Shown here piece after piece: positions 38,486 to 46,534 of a stretch of DNA of 46,575 bases; the first letter of the stretch is position 1; every line of letters starts with the position of its first letter. The translations under genes and the position numbers were made by a program. The stretch covers positions 1-46,575 of the forward strand of contig JAITNK010000020.1 in assembly GCA_031290515.1 (NCBI GenBank), given 5' to 3'. The DNA comes from Oscillospiraceae bacterium (GTDB lineage: Bacteria > Bacillota > Clostridia > Oscillospirales > Oscillospiraceae). The notes below the pieces were generated by a model that saw nothing but the letters and a program-made list of their open reading frames with translations, was not told the DNA's origin and ran no database searches.

Positions 38486-39285
38486 ACCGTTTCTCCTTCA
38501 AACGCGCTGTGCGCCGCGTTTACGACCGATTCCGCGGAGACTTCGGAAGCGCCCGGCGCGAAGCCGAGTTTCCCGAGAAATTCTATATTGCCCTCCGGAC
38601 CGCGAATCGGCGAGAACGTAAGTCCGGTAACAAAAAAACCGTTTTCCTCCGCGCCGCCGGTAAACGAGCGAAGCACGTCAATGTGCGTTTCCGCGTCGCG
38701 CACCACGCCGTTTTTACCGACGCGCCCGCGTCCGGCTTCAAACTGCGGCTTGACGAGACACACGCACAGCCCGCCCGGTTTCAGTATGCGCCGCACGGTC
38801 GGCAGAATCAGGCGGAGCGAGATAAACGACACGTCGGCGGTAACGAAGTCAACCGCCTCGCCGAGCGTTTCCGGCGGCATCGTACGCGCGTTAACGCGCT
38901 CGAGCGTGACGACGCGCGGGTCGGTCCGCAGACTCCAGGCGAGCTGTCCGTAGCCCACGTCAACGGCGTAGACCTTTGCCGCGCCGCGCTTCAGCATACA
39001 GTCAGTGAAGCCTCCGGTACTCGCGCCGATGTCCGCGCAGACGAGGTTTTCGACCGTCACACCGAATTCGACGAGAGCTTTTTCGAGCTTAAAGCCGCCG
39101 CGGCTGACGTATTTCATACCGCCGCGCACTTCCGGCTCCGCGTCCGCCGGAACCTGCTCGCCGGGCTTATCGACGCGCCGCCCTCCGATATAGACAAGCC
39201 CCGCCATAACGTACGCTTTCGCCCTTTCGCGGCTTTCGGCGAGTCCGCGTTCAAAGATGAGCGCGTCGATTCTCATTTTAGCCAT
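38482..39285 (-). CDS. tlyA: TlyA family rRNA 2'-O-methyltransferase paralog 2
   Basis: MRIDALIFERGLAESRERAKAYVMAGLVYI S4 domain; ADIGASTGGFTDCMLKRGAAKVYAVDVGYGQLAW. Confidence 0.93.
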   Translation of the reverse strand: MAKMRIDALIFERGLAESRERAKAYVMAGLVYIGGRRVDKPGEQVPADAEPEVRGGMKYVSRGGFKLEKALVEFGVTVENLVCADIGASTGGFTDCMLKRGAAKVYAVDVGYGQLAWSLRTDPRVVTLERVNARTMPPETLGEAVDFVTADVSFISLRLILPTVRRILKPGGLCVCLVKPQFEAGRGRVGKNGVVRDAETHIDVLRSFTGGAEENGFFVTGLTFSPIRGPEGNIEFLGKLGFAPGASEVSAESVVNAAHSAFEGETV

Positions 39286-41128
39286 TCGGCTCACCGGATA
39301 CGCCACATATCGCGTCCGCGACGCTTTCCGCGTCGATTTTGCAGTGCCGCCGCAGTTCCGCGACGCTGCCGCACGGTACCGGATTATCGCCGCAGTTCAG
39401 CAGTATCACGCGCTCCGGAAGCGTGCCGCGCACCGCGAGCGCCGCCGCGAGACGTTCGCCGACGCACCCCGCAGCCGCAACGTCCTCAAGTACGAGAAGT
39501 CCGCCGGTTTTCGACGCGGACTGCTCCGCGAGCGACGCGTCGAGCGGCGTGATTCGCAGCAGTTTCACGATTTCAATCTCAATGCCGCGCGCCGACAAAA
39601 GTTCCGCGGCTTCAAGCGCGACTTCCGTCATCGCGCCGTAAGTGACGACCGTGAAGCCGTTCCCGGAGCGGATAACCGCGTCCGAAACGCAGTCGCCGCC
39701 GAACGGAGCCGCGCCTTTAGGATAGCGAATCGCGACCGCGCCGCAGTCATTCGTAACGGCGTCGGAAAGCAGCCGCCGAAGCTCGCCGAAGCTCGCCGGA
39801 GCGTAAACGGACAGTCCGGGGACCGTCGCGAGGTAGGCGACGTCGTAAATCCCCTGATGCGTTTCGCCGTCGCCGGGGACAAGTCCCGCGCGGTCAATTG
39901 CGAAAACGGCTTTCGCGCCGGACAGCGCAATATCGTGTATCAGCATATCGTAGCCGCGCTGCAAAAACGTCGAATATACGGCGAAAACCGGAGTAACGCC
40001 GCCCGCGGCGAGTCCGGCGGCAAGCGTCACGGCGTGACCCTCCGAGATTCCGACGTCGAAGAAGCGGTCGGGGAAGCGTTCGGCGAAGCCGGAAAGCCCG
40101 GTGCCGGAAGCCATCGCCGCCGTAATTGCGGCAATGTTGCACCCGCCCTCCCGGAGCTTCGTAACCGTGTCGCCGAACACGGCGGAAAAAGTCTCCGCGG
40201 CGGGCTTCATTTTGCCGGAACCGAAGTCGGAAGGCGACACGCCGTGGTATTTGTCCGGCTCGGTTTCGCTCGGCGTATAGCCGCGCCCTTTCTGCGTCTT
40301 GACGTGCAGCAGGACCGGTTTACCCAGTTCGCGCGCCCAGCTTAAAACGCGGCACAGGCGCGGCACGTCGTGTCCGTCCACCGGACCGATGTACTCGAAG
40401 CCGAGTTCCTCAAACATACTGCAATGCAGCAGCGTGCGGCGCACGGCGGCTTTAATCCTGTGCGTCAGCGAGTAGATGAACCGCCCGCCGGGGAGCTTCG
40501 CCATAAGCGCGCGGTAACGTTTCTTGAAACGTATGTAGCTCGGTCGTATGCGCTCGCGCGAGAGGTACCGAGCGACGCCGCCGACGTTGCCGGAGATTGA
40601 CATTCCGTTGTCGTTCAGCACGACTATTATCGGTTCGCCGGACGCGCCCGCGTCGGACAACGCCTCGTACGCGAGACCTCCGGTGAGCGCGCCGTCGCCT
40701 ATAAGCGCGACGACGCTGTGCGTTCCGCCGGAGAGCGTCCGCGCCCTCGCGAGTCCGAGCGCGGCGGAGACCGAGCCGGAGGCGTGTCCCGCCGGGAACG
40801 CGTCGTACACGCTCTCCGAAGGCTTCGGGAAGCCGGACAGACCGCCGTATTTGCGGAGCGTGCCGAACCCGGGAAGTCTGCCGGTAAGCATTTTGTGCGC
40901 GTAGCTCTGGTGTCCCACGTCGAAAACGAGCCTGTCGCGCGAGAAGTCGAACACCCGGTGCAGCGCGACGGTAAGCTCCACCGCGCCGAGGTTCGACGCG
41001 AGATGTCCGCCGTTTTTCGATACCGCGGAGATTATCTCCCGGCGCAGCTCCGCGCACAGTTCGTCGATCTGCGCCGGCGGCATAGCCGCAAGCTCTTTCG
41101 CGGAGGAAAGCTCTTTCAGTACGCTCAT
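39278..41128 (-). CDS. dxs: 1-deoxy-D-xylulose-5-phosphate synthase
   Basis: SKNGGHLASNLGAVELTVALH; FDVGHQSYAHKMLTGR; start trimmed to 41128, overlapping oapA stop by 4 nt. Confidence 0.96.
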   Translation of the reverse strand: MSVLKELSSAKELAAMPPAQIDELCAELRREIISAVSKNGGHLASNLGAVELTVALHRVFDFSRDRLVFDVGHQSYAHKMLTGRLPGFGTLRKYGGLSGFPKPSESVYDAFPAGHASGSVSAALGLARARTLSGGTHSVVALIGDGALTGGLAYEALSDAGASGEPIIVVLNDNGMSISGNVGGVARYLSRERIRPSYIRFKKRYRALMAKLPGGRFIYSLTHRIKAAVRRTLLHCSMFEELGFEYIGPVDGHDVPRLCRVLSWARELGKPVLLHVKTQKGRGYTPSETEPDKYHGVSPSDFGSGKMKPAAETFSAVFGDTVTKLREGGCNIAAITAAMASGTGLSGFAERFPDRFFDVGISEGHAVTLAAGLAAGGVTPVFAVYSTFLQRGYDMLIHDIALSGAKAVFAIDRAGLVPGDGETHQGIYDVAYLATVPGLSVYAPASFGELRRLLSDAVTNDCGAVAIRYPKGAAPFGGDCVSDAVIRSGNGFTVVTYGAMTEVALEAAELLSARGIEIEIVKLLRITPLDASLAEQSASKTGGLLVLEDVAAAGCVGERLAAALAVRGTLPERVILLNCGDNPVPCGSVAELRRHCKIDAESVADAICGVSGEPNG

Positions 41129-41676
41129 TTGCGTTTCTTTCGCGGCGAGACGAAACGTATAATCCTGCCCACGCCGAGGATAATGAACCGCGACTTCTTC
41201 AGCGCAACGGACTTGCAGGCGGCTTTCCCGCCGATTGTCAGCCCCGTGACCGCGCCGGACACTATAAGCGCGACGGCGAGCTGACTGAACGCAAGGTTCG
41301 CCGACAGCCGCTCCGTGACTATCGCCGCCGTAGTGCCGGAGACTATTCCGGCGATGTCGCCCACAACGTCGTTGCAGACGCTCGAAACCTTTCCGGCGTT
41401 TCTGACGAGAGAAATCGCCTCGCGCGCGCCGCGCTCCCGGTGAGCCGCCATAGCGTGAAACGGAGCTTCTTTCGCGGACGTGACCGCTACGCCGACCATA
41501 TCGAACAGTACGCCCACCGAGATGAAGAGCAGCAGTATCAGGAACGCGACGGCGTACCCCGCGCGGGAGACGGCGCGCGTCGAAAACAAAGTAAACACGG
41601 TTGACAGAGCAACCGAGAACAGTACGATTTTGATAATCCAAGAGTTTCGCAATAGCTTGTTACCTATAGAAATCAA
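41125..41676 (-). CDS. oapA: Small multi-TM membrane protein, probable OLE-associated protein A
   Basis: 183 aa, several TM segments, FDMVGVAVTSAKEAPFHAMAAHRERGAREA; located between the OLE-like segment and dxs. TTG start is uncertain. Confidence 0.75.
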   Translation of the reverse strand: MISIGNKLLRNSWIIKIVLFSVALSTVFTLFSTRAVSRAGYAVAFLILLLFISVGVLFDMVGVAVTSAKEAPFHAMAAHRERGAREAISLVRNAGKVSSVCNDVVGDIAGIVSGTTAAIVTERLSANLAFSQLAVALIVSGAVTGLTIGGKAACKSVALKKSRFIILGVGRIIRFVSPRKKRK

Positions 41677-41700
41677 AAGTGAGAGAGCTGATTTTCGGGC

Positions 41701-41775
41701 GCGGGGTTACGCGGGACGCTTTTTTTCGGGAAACCCGCGGACGGGACAATCCGCAAAAAGCGGAGACTTGCCCGA
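41701..41775. repeat. Dispersed 'gcttttttcgggaaa...gcaaaaagcg' repeat copy
   Basis: Resembles 34940-35012 and 21555-21600; lies between the OLE-like segment and oapA. Confidence 0.55.
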
Positions 41776-41789
41776 CCGGGCGGTAAATC

Positions 41790-41834
41790 CTGTCGCCGAA
41801 TGTAATCAACTTTGTTGATTACATTCGGCGACAG
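41790..41834. other. Perfect 21-bp inverted repeat hairpin with 3-nt loop at the 3' end of the OLE-like segment
   Basis: ctgtcgccgaatgtaatcaac-ttt-gttgattacattcggcgacag; no T-run on the minus-strand exit side. Confidence 0.95.
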
Positions 41835-42354
41835 CGGACGAAGTAAATCTTACGGCTTAGGTCTGGCAGGTTTCCCCCGGGTTAACCCATCGTTGCCGAC
41901 TGGGCGGTTTCCCTTTAATCTCCCGTCCGGCGCATTGCTGACGCCGTCGCCCGATCACCACTTAGTCCGTACTGCAATCCATCGTCCGCCTGAGCGCAAG
42001 CTCAACAGCCTAGTCGTTTTCCGAAACAGTCCGTCCGTTCCTTTATCCTCTTTTGCAAGACGTATTTCAAGAAGCAATCGGCTGCGCCCCGCCGTACGCG
42101 CGGGACGCGGCTTAAGTTCTCCTATCCGCACGCCTCACTCAAGGCAGGCTACTCCGCGCACAGCTCGCATAAAGCGTTTGCACCGCAACGCGGGTTTCAC
42201 AGACCGTTTAAGCGGTCTGTCCTGACACGTAAGCAATCCGAAAAATCTGTCGCCCACGAAATCAGGTCTCCGCACGGGCAGGGTCGGGGTCCCTATGCCA
42301 TTAGGAATCGCCCTACTCCGCGCAGGTATTACGCAGCAATATCTGCAAGATATA

Positions 42355-42432
42355 ATCGCTCGGTCGCGCAAAGCGACTCCCGCCGCTGCGTGTCCGCAAG
42401 CTCGCGCGGTGAACGCATCTGCGGGTGCGTAG
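42355..42432 (+). repeat. Dispersed GC-rich repeat copy located inside the OLE-like segment
   Basis: cgctcggtcgcgcaaagcgactcccgccgctgcgtgtccgcaagctcgcgcggtgaacgcatctgcgggtgcg aligns by eye along its length with the copy at 1-72. Confidence 0.7.
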
Positions 42433-42654
42433 CCGGTGCGCCCGCTCTCCGCGCTGTCGGAGGGCAGGGATGAAAATCCTGCTGATATTGCCGCGCAATA
42501 CCTCCCCCCAGCAACCACCCCGGACTGGGCGTCCAAAGCAGACACAAGGGGCTTCATCGGTGTGCCGAACAGAGGATTTTTAGGCCCTCCCTCGGGAACG
42601 GGGGATCTGACTGAGGATACTGCGTCGCCGAATGGGGTTGGGGTTATCAGCCGT

Positions 42655-42780
42655 TTGGTCGGGCGAAGACTCCCGCGCGGGGGAACGCGCCTGCGGTTTA
42701 TTAGCCGCTTGGTCGGCAAAGCCGCCCTGCGCTCCGTGCTCAAAAGCTCGCACGTGGAACGCGCCTGCGGGCGCGGTGCC
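42655..42780 (+). repeat. Two partial or complete copies of the dispersed GC-rich repeat, immediately upstream of the OLE-like segment
   Basis: gtttggtcgggcgaagactcccgcgcgggggaacgcgcctgcgg and gcttggtcggcaaagccgccctgcgctccgtgctcaaaagctcgcacgtggaacgcgcctgcgggcgcggtg. Confidence 0.75.
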
Positions 42781-42794
42781 GTGACTTGCCGCTC

Positions 42795-43106
42795 GCGGAC
42801 AATACCGCAGGCGCGAAGTGCCGTGGTGGTATATAGTCTTGAGCAGACCCGAAGGGCTTTGCCCGGCGGTCTGCGGACAATACCGCAGGCACGAAGTGCC
42901 GTTGTGGTATAAAGTCTTGAGCAGACCCGAAGGGCTTCGCCCGGCGGTCTGCGGACAATACCGCAGGCACGAAGTGCCGTTGTGGTATAAAGTCCTGAGC
43001 AGACCCGAAGGGCTTCGCCCGGCGGTCTGCGGACAATACCGCAGGCACGGAGTGCCGTTGCGGTATATAATCTTGAGCAGACCCAAAGGGCTTCGCCCGA
43101 CGGTCT
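42795..43106. repeat. Four tandem 78-bp units, each with two hairpins
   Basis: 'gcggac' unit boundaries at 42795, 42873, 42951, 43029, 43107 (exactly 78 bp each); hairpins ATACCgcaGGCACgaaGTGCCgttgtGGTAT and CAGACCcgaaGGGCttcGCCCggcGGTCTG. Confidence 0.95.
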
Positions 43107-43112
43107 GCGGAC

Positions 43113-43140
43113 ATTATATCATAAATATTCATAATTGCAA
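43113..43140 (-). promoter_or_regulatory. Candidate promoter reading into the 78-bp array and the OLE-like segment
   Basis: Minus: TTGCAA (43140-43135) -16- TATAAT (43118-43113) in an AT-rich patch. Confidence 0.6.
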
Positions 43141-43162
43141 CACGAAAAATGAATATCATTAA

Positions 43163-43195
43163 CCGCTTGCCGGAAATGAATTCCGGCTGCGCTCG
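43163..43195 (+). repeat. Dispersed 'ccgcttgccggaaatgaattccggctgcgctc' hairpin repeat
   Basis: Near-identical to 251-282 and 24742-24773; inverse at 30449-30480. Confidence 0.8.
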
Positions 43196-43273
43196 GGTTC
43201 CGGCAAAACGCCGCCTGCGGATTACCGCGCCGCAGGACTTCCTGTATGCGCGGGAACGCGTATACAGGAAGTC

Positions 43274-44161
43274 CTAATTCTGCCTGTTTGCGAGCGTGTT
43301 CGCGATATACGTCAGCATCCCGCCGTCGTCGAACACGCCGCGCACCGTTTCGCGCGCGGTATACGTCTGCTCCGCGATGAATTTTTCGCACTCTTCGCGC
43401 GGCAGAACCGACGCGAACGTCGCTTTATTGTTCCGCGCGTCCGCGCCGGACGCTTTCCCGAGCGGCGCGGCGGAACCGTACCTGTCGAGCAAATCGTCGC
43501 GAATCTGAAACGCGAGTCCGACACACTGCGCGTAAATCCTCGCGGCGCGCTCACGCTCCGGCGAAGCCCCGCCCGCGACCGCGCCGATGAGGCACGCCGC
43601 CTCGATAAGCGACGCGGTTTTCATATGGTGAAGCCGGTACAAGTCCTGCAATTCCGGATTATTGTTTGATTCAAGCTCCATATCGAGCGTCTGCCCGCCG
43701 CAGATTCCGGCGGGACCCGCCGCCTCCGCGAGAATCCGTCCCGCGCGCACGGCTATACCGGCGGGGAGACCCGAGCCGAGCAGCTTCTCAAACGCGAGCG
43801 CCTGAAGCGCGTCGCCTGCGAGTACGGCTTTCCACTCGCCGAAACGCTTGTGGTTAGACGGCTGTCCGCGACGCTCGTCGCCGTCGTCCATACAGGGGAG
43901 GTCGTCGTGAATCAGCGAATAAGTGTGCAGAAGCTCGACGGCGCAGGCGGCGTCAAGCACGCCGTCCTCGCCGCCGCCGACGGCGGAGCAAAACGTCAGC
44001 GTCAGCAGCGGACGGATTCGCTTGCCGCCGGCGGCGACGCTGTACCGCATCGCTTCGTAGAGCGAAACGTCGCTCCGCTTGTCGAAATACGACGCGAGCC
44101 GCGCCTCGACGAGCTTCGTCAGACGCTTTGCGTTTTTTTCGCAGTCAATCGTTTTTTCCAC
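43274..44161 (-). CDS. ispA: Polyprenyl synthetase (farnesyl/geranylgeranyl diphosphate synthase family)
   Basis: HDDLPCMDDGDERRGQPSNHKRFGE and FQIRDDLLD aspartate-rich motifs; GTG start at 44161. Confidence 0.94.
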   Translation of the reverse strand: MEKTIDCEKNAKRLTKLVEARLASYFDKRSDVSLYEAMRYSVAAGGKRIRPLLTLTFCSAVGGGEDGVLDAACAVELLHTYSLIHDDLPCMDDGDERRGQPSNHKRFGEWKAVLAGDALQALAFEKLLGSGLPAGIAVRAGRILAEAAGPAGICGGQTLDMELESNNNPELQDLYRLHHMKTASLIEAACLIGAVAGGASPERERAARIYAQCVGLAFQIRDDLLDRYGSAAPLGKASGADARNNKATFASVLPREECEKFIAEQTYTARETVRGVFDDGGMLTYIANTLANRQN

Positions 44162-44163
44162 CG

Positions 44164-44415
44164 CTATTCCCCGAGAGCGAACTGCTCTTCGACGGGTTCG
44201 GAGTCCCCGCCTTTCGAGAGCCGCACGACTTTCTGTTCGGCGGATACGAGCTGCTCGCGGCACGTTTTGACGAGTCCCGCGCCCTCTTCAAAAAGCGCGA
44301 GCGAAACGTCGAGCGCGGCGGAGCCGGACTCGAGTGCGCGGACTATTTCCTCCAGCCGGAGCATCTTTTCCTCAAACGCGGGGGATTTTGCGGATTCCTT
44401 TTTCGTCGCCATCAT
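44164..44415 (-). CDS. xseB: Exodeoxyribonuclease VII small subunit
   Basis: SPAFEEKMLRLEEIVRALESGSAALDVSLALFEEGAGLVKTCREQL. Confidence 0.93.
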   Translation of the reverse strand: MMATKKESAKSPAFEEKMLRLEEIVRALESGSAALDVSLALFEEGAGLVKTCREQLVSAEQKVVRLSKGGDSEPVEEQFALGE

Positions 44416-44509
44416 ATCACCTCTTTAACTGTTCATAAAGCCTGTTTTTACGATTCACAACTTCGTTTTTCGCCGGTGGCAATGACGCCCGTATGCCGCT
44501 CGGACATAC

Positions 44510-45730
44510 TCATCGTATGTCTTCGACGACGCAGTCCAGCTCGTTCTTCGCGAGCCTCACCGTGACGCGTCCGCCGACGGTAATGTCCGCGCCCGAACGC
44601 ACGACGGTGCCGTCGGGCTTGCGGGTTATCGCGTAGCCGCGCCCGAGTACGCGCAGGGGAGACAGCGCGTCAAGCGACGCGGCAAGCCGCGACAAGCTCT
44701 CACGCTTCGCGCCGGAGCCGCGCAGAGCCGCGAAGCCGAGCCGTTCCGACAGCCGTTCGAGCGCGCTGCGCCGCAGTTCCACATAGCCCTGCGGCGAAGT
44801 CAGCACCTTTTTCGCCGCTATATCGTCGAGCCGTTGATTCAGGCTTTCGAGCCGCCGCGTGACGGAGTACGTCAGCCGCGACCCGGCTTCCGAGAGAAAC
44901 GCGAGTGCCTCGCTCATATCCGGAACCGCGATTTCCGCGGCGTTCGACGGCGTGGACGCGCGCCGGTCGGCGACAAAGTCCGCAATCGTAACGTCCGGCT
45001 CGTGCCCGACGGCGGAGATAACCGGCAGCTCCGATTCGTATATCGCGCGGGCGACGCGTTCGTCGTTGAACGCCCACAGGTCTTCGATTGAGCCGCCGCC
45101 GCGCCCGGTGATTATGACGTCCGCGACGCGGTGTAAATTCGCGTATTTAATCGCGGACACGATTTCGCGCGGGGCTTCCTCGCCCTGAACGCGCACGGGG
45201 AGAATGACCACTTTCGCGGGACTCCACCGCGAGCGCAGAATTCTGATAATATCGTGCACCGCCGCGCCCGCGCCGCTCGTGACGACCGCGATTGCGCCGG
45301 GAATCCGCGGGAGCGGCTTTTTGTGAGCCTCGTCGAACAGTCCCTCGGATTCGAGCTTTTGTTTCAGCCGCTCGAACTCCGCGTACAGGTCGCCGACTCC
45401 GTCCGCGGTCATCTCGGAGACATACAGCTGATACGCGCCGTCCCGCGGGTATACGCTTATTCTGCCGGAAGCGAGGACTTTCATACCGCTGTCCGGCGTA
45501 AAACGAAGCTTGTCCGCCGCGGACTTGAACATCACGCACTTGAGCGACGACTCCGCGTCCTTAAGCGTGAAATAACGGTGTCCGGACGGATAGGACTTGT
45601 AATTTGAAACCTCGCCGCGCACGAGTATGTTCGCAAGCAGCGGGTCGCCGTCGAGCAGCAGTTTTATATGTTCGTTAAGCTCCGTGACCTCAAGCGCGCG
45701 TCTTTCGGCGCGGCTACTCATTATCGCCAA
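44510..45730 (-). CDS. xseA: Exodeoxyribonuclease VII large subunit
   Basis: VTELNEHIKLLLDGDPLLANILVRGEVSNYKSYPSGHRYFTLKD; ITGRGGGSIEDLWAFNDERVARAI. Confidence 0.96.
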   Translation of the reverse strand: MAIMSSRAERRALEVTELNEHIKLLLDGDPLLANILVRGEVSNYKSYPSGHRYFTLKDAESSLKCVMFKSAADKLRFTPDSGMKVLASGRISVYPRDGAYQLYVSEMTADGVGDLYAEFERLKQKLESEGLFDEAHKKPLPRIPGAIAVVTSGAGAAVHDIIRILRSRWSPAKVVILPVRVQGEEAPREIVSAIKYANLHRVADVIITGRGGGSIEDLWAFNDERVARAIYESELPVISAVGHEPDVTIADFVADRRASTPSNAAEIAVPDMSEALAFLSEAGSRLTYSVTRRLESLNQRLDDIAAKKVLTSPQGYVELRRSALERLSERLGFAALRGSGAKRESLSRLAASLDALSPLRVLGRGYAITRKPDGTVVRSGADITVGGRVTVRLAKNELDCVVEDIR

Positions 45731-46169
45731 GCTCCGCGCGCGAGAACGTGCCGAGTACGCCGTTCACAAACTTCGCGGTCTCGTCCGAGTCGTACTTCTT
45801 GACGAGGTCGATGACGGCGTTGATTGACGCGCGCGGCGGAATCACATCGCGCATATACATCGTCTCGTACATCGCGACGCGCATTGCGGCGAGCGCGACG
45901 GCGGAAATCCGGGAGAACTCCCAACCTTTAGCGTACTTTTCGATATACGAATCAAGCTCCGCGCCGTGTTCCGAGGTTCCGGCGACGAGGCGGAGCAGAT
46001 ATTCGCGCGACTCCGGGTCAATGTCGGCGCGGAACAGCTCGTCCTCTTCCGCGAGCGACACGAACCGCTCGCCGAGCATTTCCGTAAGGAAATCGTCTCC
46101 GTGAGCCGGGTTTTCAAACATAGCGAACACGAGCTGCATAGCGTATTCGCGGGCGGCGACTCTTGTCAT
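45714..46169 (-). CDS. nusB: Transcription antitermination factor NusB
   Basis: REYAMQLVFAMFE; PPRASINAVIDLVKKYDSDETAKFVNGVLG. Confidence 0.93.
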   Translation of the reverse strand: MTRVAAREYAMQLVFAMFENPAHGDDFLTEMLGERFVSLAEEDELFRADIDPESREYLLRLVAGTSEHGAELDSYIEKYAKGWEFSRISAVALAAMRVAMYETMYMRDVIPPRASINAVIDLVKKYDSDETAKFVNGVLGTFSRAELGDNE

Positions 46170-46534
46170 CAGCGGAGCGCGATTCCCGCGATGCGGACGT
46201 TCACCGCGAGCGGGGTTATCCCGCAGACGGAGTCGAGCGCGGCGGCGACGGCTTCCTGCACGGCGGCGCCGGTATTCCCTACCTCGCCGCCGAGACGGAC
46301 GACGACGGACAGCGCGACCGTAACGCCCTCGTCGGTAATCGTGACATTCGCGCCCCTGAAGAGACGCTTATCCGCCGGCGTCCGGAGCAGCTCGCGCCCG
46401 TGTGGCGGCTGAAGCCCCGCGACTCCCTCGACGCTCCGCGCGGCGGCGGCGGCGACCTTTTGAATTACGTCCTCGGAAATCGCGACTTTGCCCGCGTCGC
46501 CCGACGTGACGTAGCTTTGCTTTGTTTCGCTCAT
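46169..46534 (-). CDS. Asp23/Gls24 family envelope stress response protein
   Basis: GKVAISEDVIQKVAAAAARSVEGVAGL; VALSVVVRLGGEVGNTGAAVQEAVAAALDSVCGI. Confidence 0.93.
   Translation of the reverse strand: MSETKQSYVTSGDAGKVAISEDVIQKVAAAAARSVEGVAGLQPPHGRELLRTPADKRLFRGANVTITDEGVTVALSVVVRLGGEVGNTGAAVQEAVAAALDSVCGITPLAVNVRIAGIALR

Larger units (their letters stand above)
41790..42640 (-). ncRNA. ole: OLE RNA (Ornate Large Extremophilic RNA) candidate
   Basis: ~0.8 kb non-coding, hairpin-rich; synteny xseA-xseB-ispA-[here]-oapA-dxs-tlyA-recN; ends share 11-nt complementarity (42634-42624 with 41832-41822). Exact ends uncertain. Confidence 0.82.

Noticed and set aside
41790-41834. Intrinsic terminator ending the OLE transcript
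   Set aside because: The hairpin is perfect, but the minus-strand exit side is 'gatttaccgcc' with no T-run; a terminator call is not supported, so it is kept as a hairpin only.
41812-42225. 137-aa plus-strand ORF, and the minus-strand ORF 42135-42743
   Set aside because: They lie within the OLE-like ncRNA, have no recognisable domain, and are typical open frames in high-GC DNA.
42795-43106. CRISPR array
   Set aside because: Units are contiguous near-identical 78-bp repeats with no unique spacers, and no cas genes are present.
42580-43162. Long ORFs on both strands through the 78-bp array (for example SADRRAKPFGSAQD repeats and VLSRPEGLRPAVCGQYRRHEVPLWY repeats)
   Set aside because: 78 is divisible by 3, so any tandem array keeps frames open on both strands; the sequence is hairpin-structured and non-coding in character.
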